From: Bradyrhizobium elkanii WSM2783
GTDB taxonomy: Bacteria; Pseudomonadota; Alphaproteobacteria; Rhizobiales; Xanthobacteraceae
DNA: 64,000 bases
Direction of reading: 5' to 3'
NCBI RefSeq assembly: GCF_000472865.1
Contig: NZ_AXAP01000001.1
Coordinates: 119,461 to 183,460, forward strand
This document shows, one piece after another, positions 63,891 to 64,000 of the stretch (positions are counted from its first letter, which is position 1; every line of letters begins with the position of its first letter). A program made the position numbers and the translations under genes. Under the pieces are notes generated by a model. The model did not search any database. It saw only the letters and a list, made by a program, of their open reading frames with translations, and was not told the DNA's origin.

Positions 63891-64000
63891 ATGATGTTGG
63901 AAGCGGTTTCGGTTCTAAAAGACATCGCCGGCGTCGTTCGCTCAAGCAGTGTTGCGACGTCCGCGCCGGCGGCGCCGCAGACGGCTCAATCCTCGGTCGG
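63891..64000 (+). CDS. fliE: Flagellar hook-basal body protein FliE (5' part only)
   Basis: Open frame from ATG at 63891 (or 63894) to the window edge, about 36 codons: MMLEAVSVLKDIAGVV then Ser/Ala/Pro-rich. Position after flgB-flgC and the low-complexity N-terminus fit FliE, but the conserved C-terminal helix lies outside the window. Confidence 0.7.
   Translation, partial: MMLEAVSVLKDIAGVVRSSSVATSAPAAPQTAQSSV

Noticed and set aside
1..64000. CRISPR arrays, rRNA, tRNA, transposases, integrases, attachment sites
   Set aside because: Looked for while reading both strands; no regularly spaced repeats, RNA-gene signatures or mobile-element genes were found.

Overview
The window looks like chromosome from an alphaproteobacterium close to Bradyrhizobium. 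The evidence is high GC, a porin with the typical rhizobial N-terminus, flagellar genes in the order motA-fliM-DUF6468-fliN-fliG-flhB-flgB-flgC-fliE, many ABC/IclR/GntR catabolic modules, and a palindromic interspersed repeat of the kind I associate with Bradyrhizobium. No rRNA, tRNA, CRISPR array, transposase or phage gene was seen.

Layout. 1-4653 (minus) is the first 1551 codons of a giant modular surface or secreted protein that runs off the left edge. 5066-7664 is a LysR regulator divergent from a DHA2-type MFS exporter. 7777-13204 is an amino-sugar / cell-wall-recycling cluster (sugar-phosphate isomerase/deaminase, murQ, a BadF-type amino-sugar kinase, nagA) with a divergent aspartokinase-like gene abutting nagA. 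13440-18558 holds class II fumarase, dctA and a CMLE/adenylosuccinate-lyase-type lyase, divergent from a GntR/UTRA regulator across a near-perfect 30-bp palindrome. 18602-21163 is a hybrid sensor kinase. 21164-24207 is a decayed stretch: an AraC-like remnant, ridA, and a 5'-truncated aminotransferase fused head-to-head to a 5'-truncated enoyl-CoA hydratase.

24273-35021 carries an octaheme cytochrome with HEAT and TPR regions, a periplasmic HAD phosphatase, a sulfatase plus a fragment of a second one, three AraC regulators (two tandem paralogues), a secreted trypsin-like protease behind an unusual double-hairpin leader, and a small exported protein. 36112-37716 is the porin with a strong terminator. 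37837-42478 is a MarR regulator and a cobalamin-riboswitch-controlled TonB receptor / PepSY pair.

42521-46918 starts with a second head-to-head scar (CoA-transferase beta fragment against half of an RbsA-type ATPase), followed by an RbsC permease, a sugar-binding protein and a hotdog-fold protein. 47046-54950 is a catabolic island: frameshifted iclR, then divergently a DHDPS-family lyase/aldolase, a complete CUT1-type sugar ABC transporter, dhaK split by a frameshift, and dhaL. A Sir2 deacetylase (55072-55878) separates this from the flagellar block (fliI and flgF on minus; motA to fliE on plus, running off the right edge).

The strongest leads are the IclR/DHDPS/ABC/DhaKL operon, the GntR operator with its lyase/fumarase/dicarboxylate-transport set, the B12-riboswitch TonB-PepSY pair, and the repeated 5'-truncated head-to-head junctions. 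The junctions and the two one-base frameshifts could also be assembly or base-calling faults and should be checked against reads first.
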